Source of the DNA: Candidatus Methanogasteraceae archaeon UBA261
GTDB taxonomy: Archaea > Halobacteriota > Methanosarcinia > Methanosarcinales > Methanogasteraceae
NCBI GenBank assembly: GCA_002506015.1
Contig: DAWR01000036.1
Location: 1 to 7,697 of the forward strand
Direction: 5' to 3'
DNA length: 7,697 bases
Below the pieces are notes generated by a model, which did no database searches, had not been told where the DNA came from, and saw only the letters and a program-made list of their open reading frames with translations. This document shows positions 1-5,577 of this stretch, piece by piece. The stretch's first letter is position 1. Each line of letters starts with the position of its first letter. Made by a program: the position numbers and the translations under genes.

Positions 1-245
1 TCGGTGCGCTCATCAGGCACATTCCATGCACACATCGCATTCGCAACGATTCCGAGTGTGCGGTGCCCGATTGATGCCCCGAACCTGCGTATAATGCCGC
101 GCTCAATCAACGACTCGATCCGATCGGTCACTTCTTCTTCGGAGACGCCGAGTTCGTCTGCGATCTTTTTGAAAGGGTTCGGAACAAGTTCGATTCCATC
201 CTGTGTCAGTCTTATCAGTTTCAGGTCTGATTCATCCATCTTCAC
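1..245 (-). CDS. ahbB: Siroheme decarboxylase beta subunit AhbB (partial, 3' end beyond window)
   Basis: This is the N-terminal 81 residues of an AsnC/Lrp-like protein of the AhbA/AhbB family. AhbA and AhbB together decarboxylate siroheme to 12,18-didecarboxysiroheme in the alternative heme pathway. The visible part holds the winged-helix segment (about residues 5-55) and then the family-typical stretch IIRRFGASIGHRTLG and ANAMCVWNVPDE, which points to the B rather than the A subunit. I chose the GTG at 245 because an AAGGAGGTG ribosome binding site ends five bases upstream of it. An in-frame ATG at 269 overlaps the ahbA stop as ATGA, but starting there would put the binding site inside the gene; ATG 239 is a further option. 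The gene directly follows ahbA and continues past the left edge. Family assignment is confident; the exact start is less so. Confidence 0.87.
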   Translation of the reverse strand, partial: MKMDESDLKLIRLTQDGIELVPNPFKKIADELGVSEEEVTDRIESLIERGIIRRFGASIGHRTLGIVANAMCAWNVPDERT

Positions 246-265
246 GCCTCCACCTCCTTGATTGA

Positions 266-718
266 TCATACCTCAAACCTCACTCCGATCTTGAAGAGTC
301 GTTCCACAGGAAGCTCGAGGAATGGGTACCCGAGTTCATCAATCTCGCGTATCATCTCGCGCAATCGCTCTTCACTTCTTGCGGAGACCGTGAACCACAT
401 ATTGTAGCTGCCCGGGCGCAGGTAATTGTGGGAGACCTCGTCAAACTCGTTGATTCGTGCTGCGACCTCGTCGATTGCATCATCGGAAACCCACATCGCG
501 ATGAGCGTGCTGGATCCACCGATCCGGGCTGTGTTGATGATAGGACCAATCTTCCGGATTACGCCGACATCCGTGAGGTTTTTGAGATGGTCGATCACAG
601 CCGTCTCGGATATGCCGATTTGATCACCGAGTGCCAGAAAGGGGCGGGACTTCAGCGGAAAGTCGAGCTGAATGGTATTTATCAGCCGCCTGTCGACCTC
701 GTCAAGTTTGTCTATCAT
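266..718 (-). CDS. ahbA: Siroheme decarboxylase alpha subunit AhbA
   Basis: A 150-residue protein with an AsnC-like winged helix (about residues 5-55) followed by a RAM-like ferredoxin fold (about 70-150), the normal length and layout for AhbA. It partners AhbB in the cytoplasm to remove the two acetate carboxyl groups of siroheme at C12 and C18. Recognisable segments are SHNYLRPGSYNMWFTV (residues 96-111, with His97 in the region known to matter in this family) and the C-terminal LPVERLFKIGVRF. The lineage is not a DNA-binding Lrp regulator: the two-gene arrangement and these motifs separate it from true AsnC proteins. Its start overlaps the end of nop10 by 17 bases, and it is followed 20 bases later by ahbB, so all are probably one transcript. 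No strong ribosome binding site precedes the ATG; coupling to nop10 translation is plausible. Confidence 0.9.
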   Translation of the reverse strand: MIDKLDEVDRRLINTIQLDFPLKSRPFLALGDQIGISETAVIDHLKNLTDVGVIRKIGPIINTARIGGSSTLIAMWVSDDAIDEVAARINEFDEVSHNYLRPGSYNMWFTVSARSEERLREMIREIDELGYPFLELPVERLFKIGVRFEV

Positions 719-875
719 CGTAAAATTTCTTCATCCGGCGTCGGTACACACCATACCGGTCCTCTGGCGAATATCTTGCCGGACGCGGGTTTAGAGCCTC
801 AGAACCGCACGCTGGACAGATTGTTTTCAGCGTGTATCGGTTGCACTCCCGGCATTTAAGAATTTTCGATTTCAC
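702..875 (-). CDS. nop10: H/ACA ribonucleoprotein subunit Nop10
   Basis: A 57-residue zinc-ribbon protein of normal Nop10 length. It binds the pseudouridine synthase Cbf5 in H/ACA ribonucleoproteins that modify rRNA. The zinc site is Cys8-x2-Cys11 and Cys20-x2-Cys23 (CREC and CPAC), followed by the conserved tail with NPRPARYSPEDRYG. The reading frame is open further upstream, but homology begins at KSKILKC, so I take the GTG at 875-873 as the start. It lies 16 bases after the aIF2-alpha stop, with a purine-rich GAGGGAG upstream. The aIF2-alpha/Nop10 pairing is common in archaea and supports the call. Confidence 0.93.
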   Translation of the reverse strand: MKSKILKCRECNRYTLKTICPACGSEALNPRPARYSPEDRYGVYRRRMKKFYDDRQT

Positions 876-891
876 AACCGCACGACTCCCT

Positions 892-1683
892 CTACTGCCC
901 TCTCTCTTCGCGTCTGTGGAATTCGCCGACACCATCCAGACGCCGTATCTCATCGATCGCCCGCTGAGCAGAGCTTTTCAATGCTTTTTCTGCCAGTTTA
1001 TAGTCGGGCGCGGTGACATGGATGCGATATCTCGGCGCTCCGACATAGTTGATTGTGAGCTCAACATCATCACCTTCACCATCAACGGCTTTCGCAGCCG
1101 CAGCAAGCGCTTGCTTGATCGCGTCCACCCCATCCGGGGCAGGGCAGGTCATATCAAGAAAACCTGTGATGTCAACAGACGGAATCTTCACGTTCTCAGA
1201 TGCGATCTCGGCAATCTTTGCGGCATACTCCTCTTCGATTCCGGAATCGATCAATACTGACTGTCCGGAAACTACAGCTTCTTCAAACGCAGTATACAGA
1301 CTGCCAAACGAGTCTAGCAATGCAATGCAGATACTTCGTTTAATATCCTCGTTGCCATCGCCGACTGCGAAGCCGATCCACTTCTCGGCACGAAGCTCGC
1401 TCTTCCATTCCTGAATCTTCCCCTTTCGCTGGTGCTCATTCACATCCTTGTACGAGAGATCGATGTGACCGCGCTTCGGGTTTACGGCAAGCACCTTGCA
1501 GACGATCTTCTGACCCTCGCGCAGGTAATCTCTGATATACTTCACCCACCCTGAAGCAACCTCGGAGATGTGGATCATGCCCTCCTTTCCGCCGTATTCA
1601 TCCAGTTTCGCGATCACACCAAAGTCCATCACCTTCGAAACGGTGCATACAACGAGATCACCTGATTTGGGCCACTCTCGCAT
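892..1683 (-). CDS. Translation initiation factor 2 subunit alpha (aIF2-alpha)
   Basis: A 263-residue protein matching archaeal aIF2-alpha, the subunit that with beta and gamma carries initiator Met-tRNA to the small ribosomal subunit. It opens with an S1/OB domain (about residues 1-85; includes GDLVVCTVSKVMDFGV, GMIHISEVASGW and VKYIRDYLREGQ). A helical middle domain follows (about 90-175), then a C-terminal alpha/beta domain (about 180-263, with APRYRIHVTAPDY) that contacts the gamma subunit. The frame is open eight codons further upstream, but ATG 1683 is preferred: GGAGTGA lies just before it and homologues begin at REWP. The S27e stop is four bases upstream, inside this ribosome binding site, so translation is probably coupled. 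The gene looks intact. Confidence 0.95.
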   Translation of the reverse strand: MREWPKSGDLVVCTVSKVMDFGVIAKLDEYGGKEGMIHISEVASGWVKYIRDYLREGQKIVCKVLAVNPKRGHIDLSYKDVNEHQRKGKIQEWKSELRAEKWIGFAVGDGNEDIKRSICIALLDSFGSLYTAFEEAVVSGQSVLIDSGIEEEYAAKIAEIASENVKIPSVDITGFLDMTCPAPDGVDAIKQALAAAAKAVDGEGDDVELTINYVGAPRYRIHVTAPDYKLAEKALKSSAQRAIDEIRRLDGVGEFHRREERGQ

Positions 1684-1687
1684 CGTA

Positions 1688-1888
1688 TCACTCCAAAACT
1701 TCGACAATCGGGGTGAGTATCTTCGATCTACCGCCTGTCGGCTCTGCGAGTGTCCGCCCGCAAACGATGCAGGTGACTACTGTGCTGGCATTTCCGAAGA
1801 TTACCTGTTCGTGTTCGCAGTCCGTGCATTTGACGCGCAAAAACCTGCTCCTTGGAGTCGGTACGATCTGTTTATTCGTGTTCATCAT
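1688..1888 (-). CDS. rps27e: Small ribosomal subunit protein eS27 (S27e)
   Basis: A 66-residue zinc-ribbon protein of the 30S subunit, of normal archaeal S27e length. The zinc ligands are Cys21-x2-Cys24 and Cys40-x2-Cys43, with the family signature FLRVKCTDC, ASTVVTCIVCGRTLAEPTGG and the C-terminal IVEVLE. The ATG at 1888 overlaps the L44e stop as ATGATG, with GGTGGA four bases upstream. The adjacent ATG at 1885 would be equally acceptable and changes the product by one residue. The L44e-S27e-aIF2-alpha-Nop10 order is a conserved archaeal block. Confidence 0.95.
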   Translation of the reverse strand: MMNTNKQIVPTPRSRFLRVKCTDCEHEQVIFGNASTVVTCIVCGRTLAEPTGGRSKILTPIVEVLE

Positions 1889-2166
1889 GATTCCACCAGT
1901 TCAAACTTGGCTGCTCTGAAGCATTTTCTTACATGTGCCTTGCCGCATTCGGTGCAGCGGTATCTGAGATGGACCTTCTTGGTTGGCTTATCGCCTCCTG
2001 GAACCTTCGAGAACTTACCGCTGTTTCCAATGCTCGTCTGCCGCTTCTTCTGCCGCACGATTCTGGTCATGGATGATGCTTTCTTCGGTTTCACACGCTC
2101 GACCTTGTGTTTCGTATGCTTGTTACAAAATGGGCAATGCGTTCGAAAAGTTGCTGGCATTTTCAT
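1885..2166 (-). CDS. rpl44e: Large ribosomal subunit protein eL42 (L44e)
   Basis: A 93-residue zinc-binding protein of the 50S subunit, located near the E site in known ribosome structures. It has the Cys11-x2-Cys14 (CPFC) and Cys71-x2-Cys74 (CTEC) pairs, a basic middle (RIVRQKKRQTSIG) and the C-terminal CFRAAKFEL, all typical of L44e. A GTG at 2178 is in frame, but it sits within the AGGTGA ribosome binding site that serves ATG 2166 at eight bases spacing, so ATG 2166 is chosen. It is the first gene of the translation/heme operon. Confidence 0.94.
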   Translation of the reverse strand: MKMPATFRTHCPFCNKHTKHKVERVKPKKASSMTRIVRQKKRQTSIGNSGKFSKVPGGDKPTKKVHLRYRCTECGKAHVRKCFRAAKFELVES

Positions 2167-2174
2167 TGTTTCTT

Positions 2175-2210
2175 TCACCTGCTATCCAACTTACATATCT
2201 GACATAATAA
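2175..2210 (-). promoter_or_regulatory. Putative promoter and ribosome binding site of the L44e operon
   Basis: In the 84 bases between the moxR stop and L44e, the minus strand reads TTATTATGTC (2210-2201), a weak TATA-like box. Transcription about 25 bases downstream would begin near 2181, just ahead of AGGTGA (2180-2175). The leader would then be very short. The box is a poor consensus match, so read-through from moxR is an alternative. Confidence 0.35.
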
Positions 2211-2250
2211 GGGTAATCCAACGACAGCGCAACAGATGCACGCGCTCGCG

Positions 2251-3216
2251 CTACTTCACACCCTTCGTAATCTCCATTATCACCTGATCCTGGGTGATCC
2301 CTGTCCGCTCCGCTTCAAACGTCAGAATGACCCGGTGGCGCAAGACCGGGCACGCCATCGCATGGAGGTCTTCACTGGATACGAAGTTGCGACCGTGGAC
2401 AAGCGCTCTCGCCTTCGATGTTAGTATCAGGGAGATTGAGGCACGCGGGGACGCCCCGTATTCGAGGTTATTCCAGTTACGAGTTGCAGTGACGATGTTA
2501 ATGGCATGCGAAGTCAGTTCATCGGAAATGGGAACCTGTCGTACCAGACGCTGTAACTTCAGGAGCACGTCCTTCTGGACGACCCTCTGTACGTCCGGTT
2601 CGGATGCCGCCGTGTATCGCTCCACTATGATGCGCTCCTCTTCAGGAGCCGGGTAGTCCATCAAAACCTTCATCAGGAACCGATCAAGCTGCGCCTCCGG
2701 GAGCGGAAATGTCCCTTCCATCTCAATTGGGTTCTGTGTAGCAAGAATAAAGAACGGAACATCCAGTTTGTATGTCTCGTTTCCGGCGGTGATCTGCTTC
2801 TCCTGCATAGCCTCGAGAAACGCGCTCTGTGTCTTCGGAGACGCGCGGTTGATCTCATCTGCGAGAACAATGTTTGCGAAGACGGGGCCGCGCTCGAACC
2901 TGAATTGCTTTTCCCCGGCGCGCTCTTCCACAATCATCGTGCCTGTGATATCGGACGGCATCAGATCAGGCGTGCACTGGATCCGGTTGAACGATAGGTC
3001 CATCGCCTTTGATAATGTGTTGATCATGAGCGTCTTTCCGAGACCCGGATTGCTCTCTATCAGTGCGTGCCCGTTAGAAAGCAGCGATATCAGCAGGTCT
3101 TCCAGAGCATCCTTCTGACCGACAATGACCTTTCCAACCTCGCCCACTATAGAACTTATGATCGTTCCGGAATTGCGGTACGCCTCAGAGAGATCGGCTT
3201 GGGATGGTTCTGTCAT
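2251..3216 (-). CDS. MoxR-family AAA+ ATPase
   Basis: A 321-residue cytoplasmic AAA+ ATPase of the MoxR family, chaperone-like proteins thought to help mature or activate partner complexes. Visible motifs are Walker A NPGLGKT (about residues 56-62), Walker B VLADE (117-121) followed by INRASPKTQSAFLEAMQE, sensor 1 ATQNP (159-163), the arginine-finger region AQLDRF and sensor 2 GASPRAS. The C-terminal AAA lid ends near TFEAERTGI. Length is normal for MoxR. The frame is open to an ATG at 3237, but that codon abuts a TATA box at 3246-3241. ATG 3216 lies where transcription should start, so I choose it. MoxR genes usually precede a DUF58 gene; here the L44e operon follows instead, so the partner is unknown. 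Confidence 0.9.
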   Translation of the reverse strand: MTEPSQADLSEAYRNSGTIISSIVGEVGKVIVGQKDALEDLLISLLSNGHALIESNPGLGKTLMINTLSKAMDLSFNRIQCTPDLMPSDITGTMIVEERAGEKQFRFERGPVFANIVLADEINRASPKTQSAFLEAMQEKQITAGNETYKLDVPFFILATQNPIEMEGTFPLPEAQLDRFLMKVLMDYPAPEEERIIVERYTAASEPDVQRVVQKDVLLKLQRLVRQVPISDELTSHAINIVTATRNWNNLEYGASPRASISLILTSKARALVHGRNFVSSEDLHAMACPVLRHRVILTFEAERTGITQDQVIMEITKGVK

Positions 3217-3236
3217 GCGGATATCTATGCTCCACA

Positions 3237-3252
3237 TCGATATAAATGAGAC
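3237..3252 (-). promoter_or_regulatory. TATA-type promoter of the MoxR gene (probably leaderless)
   Basis: The minus strand reads CATTTATATCG across 3248-3238, a good archaeal TATA box. Its centre is about 27 bases upstream of ATG 3216, the usual distance from TATA to transcription start. No ribosome binding site is well placed before ATG 3216, so a leaderless mRNA is the simplest reading. Confidence 0.5.
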
Positions 3253-3260
3253 TCATAACC

Positions 3261-3276
3261 GAATATTTTATGAAGC
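3261..3276 (+). promoter_or_regulatory. Putative promoter of the tRNA-Val/tRNA-Trp unit
   Basis: GAATATTTTATGAAGC is an AT-rich TATA-like element about 30 bases upstream of the tRNA-Val 5' end at 3300. It lies back to back with the MoxR TATA box, giving a compact divergent promoter region. No experimental support is visible from sequence. Confidence 0.45.
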
Positions 3277-3299
3277 ATAACGTCACCTGTCAACATGCA

Positions 3300-3373
3300 G
3301 GGCCCGTGGTCTAGTCGGTTATGACATCGCCTTTACAAGGCGGGGATCATGCGTTCGAATCGCATCGGGCCCA
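3300..3373 (+). tRNA. tRNA-Val (anticodon UAC)
   Basis: A full cloverleaf can be drawn. The acceptor stem is GGGCCCG (3300-3306) with CGGGCCC (3366-3372), and the discriminator is A3373. The D stem is GUC/GAC (3309-3311, 3323-3325). The anticodon stem is UCGCC/GGCGG (3327-3331, 3339-3343), with loop UUUACAA placing anticodon UAC at 3334-3336. The T arm is AUGCG-UUCGAAU-CGCAU (3349-3365). There is no intron and the 3' CCA is not encoded. It is followed after three bases by tRNA-Trp, so the two are probably cotranscribed. Confidence 0.96.
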
Positions 3374-3414
3374 CGCGGGGCTGTGGCCTAGCCAGGTATG
3401 GCGACGGGCTCCAG

Positions 3415-3525
3415 CGGATAAATGATGAACAACGGGTCTACTGATGCCCGCCCGACGGGGCAGGCGTGTGAGGAGCCGTTGGAGCACTGACTCGTGCTTT
3501 CCTCAACCAGAGAGGGTTCGGAGAG
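3415..3525 (+). other. tRNA-Trp intron with bulge-helix-bulge splice sites
   Basis: The splice junctions fold into the archaeal endonuclease substrate. A four-pair central helix joins exon CUCC (3409-3412) to GGAG (3520-3523). It is flanked by three-base bulges AG|C (3413-3415) and AG|A (3524-3526), with cuts after 3414 and 3525. A second intron helix, GGAU (3416-3419) with GUUC (3516-3519), supports the fold through two standard pairs and two G-U pairs. This fixes the intron at 111 bases. Confidence 0.9.
3422..3490 (+). ncRNA. Intron-encoded box C/D guide RNA for tRNA-Trp positions 34 and 39
   Basis: The intron carries box C AUGAUGA (3422-3428), box D' CUGA (3441-3444), box C' GUGAGGA (3468-3474, one change from consensus) and box D CUGA (3487-3490). 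A UGCCC/GGGCA hairpin (3445-3449, 3458-3462) lies between D' and C'. The D guide (3476-3485) pairs over ten positions, one of them G-U, with 3408-3417; the fifth base from box D faces C34 of the anticodon. The D' guide (3432-3439) pairs over eight positions with 3524-3531; its fifth base G3436 faces C39. This matches the known Haloferax volcanii tRNA-Trp intron, which guides 2'-O-methylation at 34 and 39. In the cell it would act with L7Ae, Nop5 and fibrillarin, which are not in this window. Confidence 0.88.
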
Positions 3526-3564
3526 ACCCGTCGATCGTGTGTTCGAATCGCACCAGCCCCACTA

Positions 3565-3571
3565 TTTTTTT
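3565..3571 (+). terminator. Oligo-T terminator after tRNA-Trp
   Basis: Seven consecutive Ts begin four bases after the tRNA-Trp 3' end. Archaeal RNA polymerase terminates at such T runs without needing a hairpin, and the position fits the end of the two-tRNA transcript. Confidence 0.6.
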
Positions 3572-3697
3572 CTGGCGCCTCTCTACTTGGTATGAAGCGC
3601 GGAATACTTCTGCGCGTCCACCATCCCATCAACAGATTGTCGTAACCGTTCCACTGTGTACGTCAGGAAATCTCTGCAAGCACCAGACAAACCGCTG

Positions 3698-3796
3698 AGT
3701 ATATACCATACCACTGAACTATTGCTACTATGTAAAATATATATATTTATTGGGAATAACTATATATATTCTTGTTGTCCATGTTACCGCGGTGAT
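3698..3796 (+). promoter_or_regulatory. AT-rich promoter region and ribosome binding site of pstS
   Basis: The 241 bases between tRNA-Trp and pstS contain no gene. Three TATA-like stretches are visible: GTATATAC near 3699-3706; a perfect 14-base palindrome, AAATATATATATTT, at 3735-3748; and CTATATATATT at 3760-3770. The last would place transcription start near 3790, giving a short leader. GGTGAT at 3791-3796 is a good ribosome binding site six bases before ATG 3803. ACTATGTA (3727) and ACTATATA (3759) recur 32 bases apart, about three helical turns, and could be regulator sites; phosphate control is only inference. Confidence 0.55.
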
Positions 3797-3802
3797 ACCC
3801 CG

Positions 3803-4687
3803 ATGGAAAAATCACATACAACACATAGTTTCTCGTCATATACAACAGTGGCGACATTCATCCTGACCGTTGCAGTGATCACAACATCACTGCTCGGATC
3901 AGGTTGTATCGGCGGTAATGATGGTGATGGTGGCGCTCCTCCATCACTGCACTTACAGATCGCGGGCTCGACAACCGTTCTTCCGATAGCAGAGGAATGT
4001 GCTCGTGTATACATGGAGGCACATCCTGGCAGTCAGATCTATGTCGCGGGAGGCGGCTCCTCGCACGGCATAAAGTCGGTTGCCGACGGCACAGTTGACA
4101 TCGGAGACGCATCCCGTGACATAAAGGATTCCGAGAGGGAGTCGTACCCGAATCTTGTGACGCATGACATTGCAAGGGATGGTGTTGCAATCGTCGTCCA
4201 CCCATCTAACCAGGTCAGCGATCTCACGATGGAACAGCTTCAAGGCATCTACACAGGCGAGATCACAAACTGGCAGGATGTCGGAGGCGCGGACGCAGGG
4301 ATCATGGTGGTTTCAAGAGAGGAAGGCTCAGGAACAAGAGACTGCTTCGAGAGTTCCGTTCTGAAACCCATCGGAAAGGAGGTCACAGATAGCGCAATCA
4401 TTCAGGACTCAAATGGGAAGGTGCGAACAACCATCGCCGGAAATGAGCAGGGGATCGGATTTTTGTCCCTTGGATACGTCGATTCCGATGTCACGGCTGT
4501 GATCCTCGATGGTACCAACCCCACTGTTGAGAATATCCGAAGCGGTGAGTACGCAATCTCAAGAACGCTGCTGATGATGACAGATGGCGAGCCGGACGCG
4601 GATGAGCAGGCGTTCCTCGACTTTGTGCTCTCGAGTGAGGGGCAGCAGATCGTTTCAACGGTGCACTTCATACCAGTCTCGGAGTGA
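3803..4687 (+). CDS. pstS: Phosphate ABC transporter substrate-binding lipoprotein PstS
   Basis: A 294-residue periplasmic-binding protein of the PstS family, which captures phosphate outside the cell for the Pst transporter. It starts with a signal peptide (hydrophobic stretch about residues 16-31) ending in a lipobox-like GSGC with Cys35, so it is probably a lipid-anchored protein. A Gly/Asp/Asn-rich linker follows. Phosphate-site motifs are GSTTVLPI (55-62), GGGSSHGI (83-90), DIGDASRDI (99-107) and SREEGSGTR (171-179). The frame is open up to 3656, but the ATG at 3803 has a well-spaced GGTGAT and gives the signal peptide. It leads a cluster that includes pstB and phoU but lacks pstC and pstA next to it; the metallophosphoesterase gene starts 16 bases later. 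Confidence 0.93.
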   Translation: MEKSHTTHSFSSYTTVATFILTVAVITTSLLGSGCIGGNDGDGGAPPSLHLQIAGSTTVLPIAEECARVYMEAHPGSQIYVAGGGSSHGIKSVADGTVDIGDASRDIKDSERESYPNLVTHDIARDGVAIVVHPSNQVSDLTMEQLQGIYTGEITNWQDVGGADAGIMVVSREEGSGTRDCFESSVLKPIGKEVTDSAIIQDSNGKVRTTIAGNEQGIGFLSLGYVDSDVTAVILDGTNPTVENIRSGEYAISRTLLMMTDGEPDADEQAFLDFVLSSEGQQIVSTVHFIPVSE

Positions 4688-4703
4688 GCGTGGATGTGAT
4701 TAC

Positions 4704-5432
4704 GTGACACAGATCGTGCATCTTTCGGATATTCATGCATCGAGCGCCCACTTTCTTTCGGACGTTGCAGAACGTGTGATACAGAGTGTCAACGAGATCG
4801 CTCCGGATATCGTGGTCGTCACAGGGGATCTTACCCAGAACGGAACGTATCCGGAGTTTGCGGATGCAAAAGAGGTGATTGATCGGATCGATTGTGAAAA
4901 CAAGGTGATTGTTCCCGGAAATCACGATTCGAGAAACGTCGGGTATCTGTTCTTCGAAGATTTCTTCGGAGCACGCAACTCGTGCCATCCCCTTGACGGT
5001 GTCACGGTCGTCGGGGTGGATTCGTCCCAGCCCGACATCGATGACGGGCACGTAGGCAGGGACCTGTATGACTGGATTGCGAAGAGTTTTGAGACTGATG
5101 ACTTCAAGGTCTTCGCGCTCCACCATCACCTGATCCCGGTTCCGATGACTGGGCGAGAGGAACAGATTCCAGTGGACTCAGGCGATGTGCTTGAACTGCT
5201 CGGCAGGTGCTGTGTCGATCTTGTTCTCTGCGGACACAGGCATGTGCCCTGGGTCTGGCGGCTGAATGAGATGTTTGTCGTGAATGCAGGAACTGCATGT
5301 TCAAACAAGATCAAGGCAAGGACGACGCAGTGCTACAACCTGATAGAGATCGATTACGGGGATCTGCGGATCTACCGTGTGCTTCCGGGCGGTGAGCAGG
5401 AACTGGTTATTGACCGGGTTATGTCACCATGA
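4704..5432 (+). CDS. Calcineurin-like metallophosphoesterase (Icc/CpdA-type)
   Basis: A 242-residue soluble protein with all the two-metal phosphoesterase motifs: LSDIH (Asp9, His11), GDLTQNG (Asp42), GNHD (Asn73, His74), LHHHLIP (around His140) and CGHRH (His178, His180). The overall pattern resembles the cyclic-nucleotide phosphodiesterase/Icc branch, but the substrate cannot be read from the sequence. No signal peptide is seen, so it is expected in the cytoplasm. The GTG start at 4704 follows GGATGTGAT, a near match to the ribosome binding consensus, and homology starts right there; the open frame further upstream overlaps pstS and is not used. Its position straight after pstS suggests a role in organophosphate use or phosphate signalling, which is inference. 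The next 140 bases hold an amidohydrolase remnant. Confidence 0.87.
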   Translation: MTQIVHLSDIHASSAHFLSDVAERVIQSVNEIAPDIVVVTGDLTQNGTYPEFADAKEVIDRIDCENKVIVPGNHDSRNVGYLFFEDFFGARNSCHPLDGVTVVGVDSSQPDIDDGHVGRDLYDWIAKSFETDDFKVFALHHHLIPVPMTGREEQIPVDSGDVLELLGRCCVDLVLCGHRHVPWVWRLNEMFVVNAGTACSNKIKARTTQCYNLIEIDYGDLRIYRVLPGGEQELVIDRVMSP

Positions 5433-5433
5433 T

Positions 5434-5577
5434 GGGGGCTCCAATACTACAACCGGGTCAATCGAGATCGGGGAACGTGCAGATCTGCTGGTTGTCTCAG
5501 AACGGATGGAGCTTCCAGTTGTGTCACGCACGATTGTGGGTGGAGAGGTCGTGTGTGCGGCGGGCGGTGTGAGATGA
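5434..5577 (+). pseudogene. 3' remnant of an amidohydrolase gene (possibly PhnM-like)
   Basis: The plus-strand frame between the metallophosphoesterase and the TIM-barrel gene encodes about 47 residues that read like the last segment of an amidohydrolase-superfamily enzyme. It contains TTGSIEIGERADLLVV, then ELPVVSRTIVGGEVV. The G-x-I-x-x-G-x-R-A-D-L pattern and the closing strand VGGEVV form the C-terminal beta-sandwich half of such enzymes. The catalytic barrel, usually some 300 residues, is missing, and no well-placed start codon or ribosome binding site serves this frame. Its TGA overlaps the next gene's ATG as ATGA, as expected if a complete gene was once coupled to it. Dihydroorotase-like and phosphonate-pathway PhnM enzymes both fit; PhnM is attractive only because of the phosphate context. 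Confidence 0.6.

Larger units (their letters stand above)
3377..3561 (+). tRNA. tRNA-Trp (anticodon CCA) with a 111-base intron
   Basis: The acceptor stem is GGGGCUG (3377-3383) with CAGCCCC (3554-3560), and the discriminator is A3561. The D stem is GCC/GGC (3386-3388, 3400-3402). The anticodon stem is ACGGG (3404-3408) with CCCGU (3527-3531). The anticodon CCA is at 3411-3413, and the T arm is GUGUG-UUCGAAU-CGCAC (3537-3553). Exon 1 is 3377-3414 and exon 2 is 3526-3561; the intron sits at the canonical 37/38 site. Without the intron the tRNA is 74 bases. The CCA end is not encoded. Confidence 0.95.

Noticed and set aside
1568..2287. Long plus-strand open frame of 239 codons
   Set aside because: It is antisense to L44e, S27e and the start of aIF2-alpha, which are clear by homology. 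It shows no domain and no ribosome binding site.
3049..3054. Walker A of MoxR reading SNPGLGKT instead of the commoner GVPGLGKT
   Set aside because: The lysine, threonine and glycines that matter are intact; the changed residues vary within the family, so this is not a lesion.
3438..3632. Minus-strand open frame of 64 codons over tRNA-Trp
   Set aside because: It is the translation of the complement of the tRNA-Trp gene; such peptides (with GAIRTHDRR) arise as artefacts of tRNA sequence.
3656..3802. In-frame ATG upstream extending pstS by 49 codons
   Set aside because: The extension covers the TATA-rich promoter region, lacks a ribosome binding site and would bury the signal peptide. ATG 3803 has GGTGAT at good spacing.
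4584..4703. Upstream extension of the metallophosphoesterase overlapping pstS
   Set aside because: The extra 40 residues are Arg/Ser-rich out-of-frame pstS. Homology and the ribosome binding site both place the start at GTG 4704.
5377..5433. ATG at 5377 as the start of a 66-residue gene covering the amidohydrolase remnant
   Set aside because: The first 19 codons are the metallophosphoesterase gene in another frame, with no ribosome binding site. Only the part after 5433 shows family similarity, so a remnant is more likely than a small gene.
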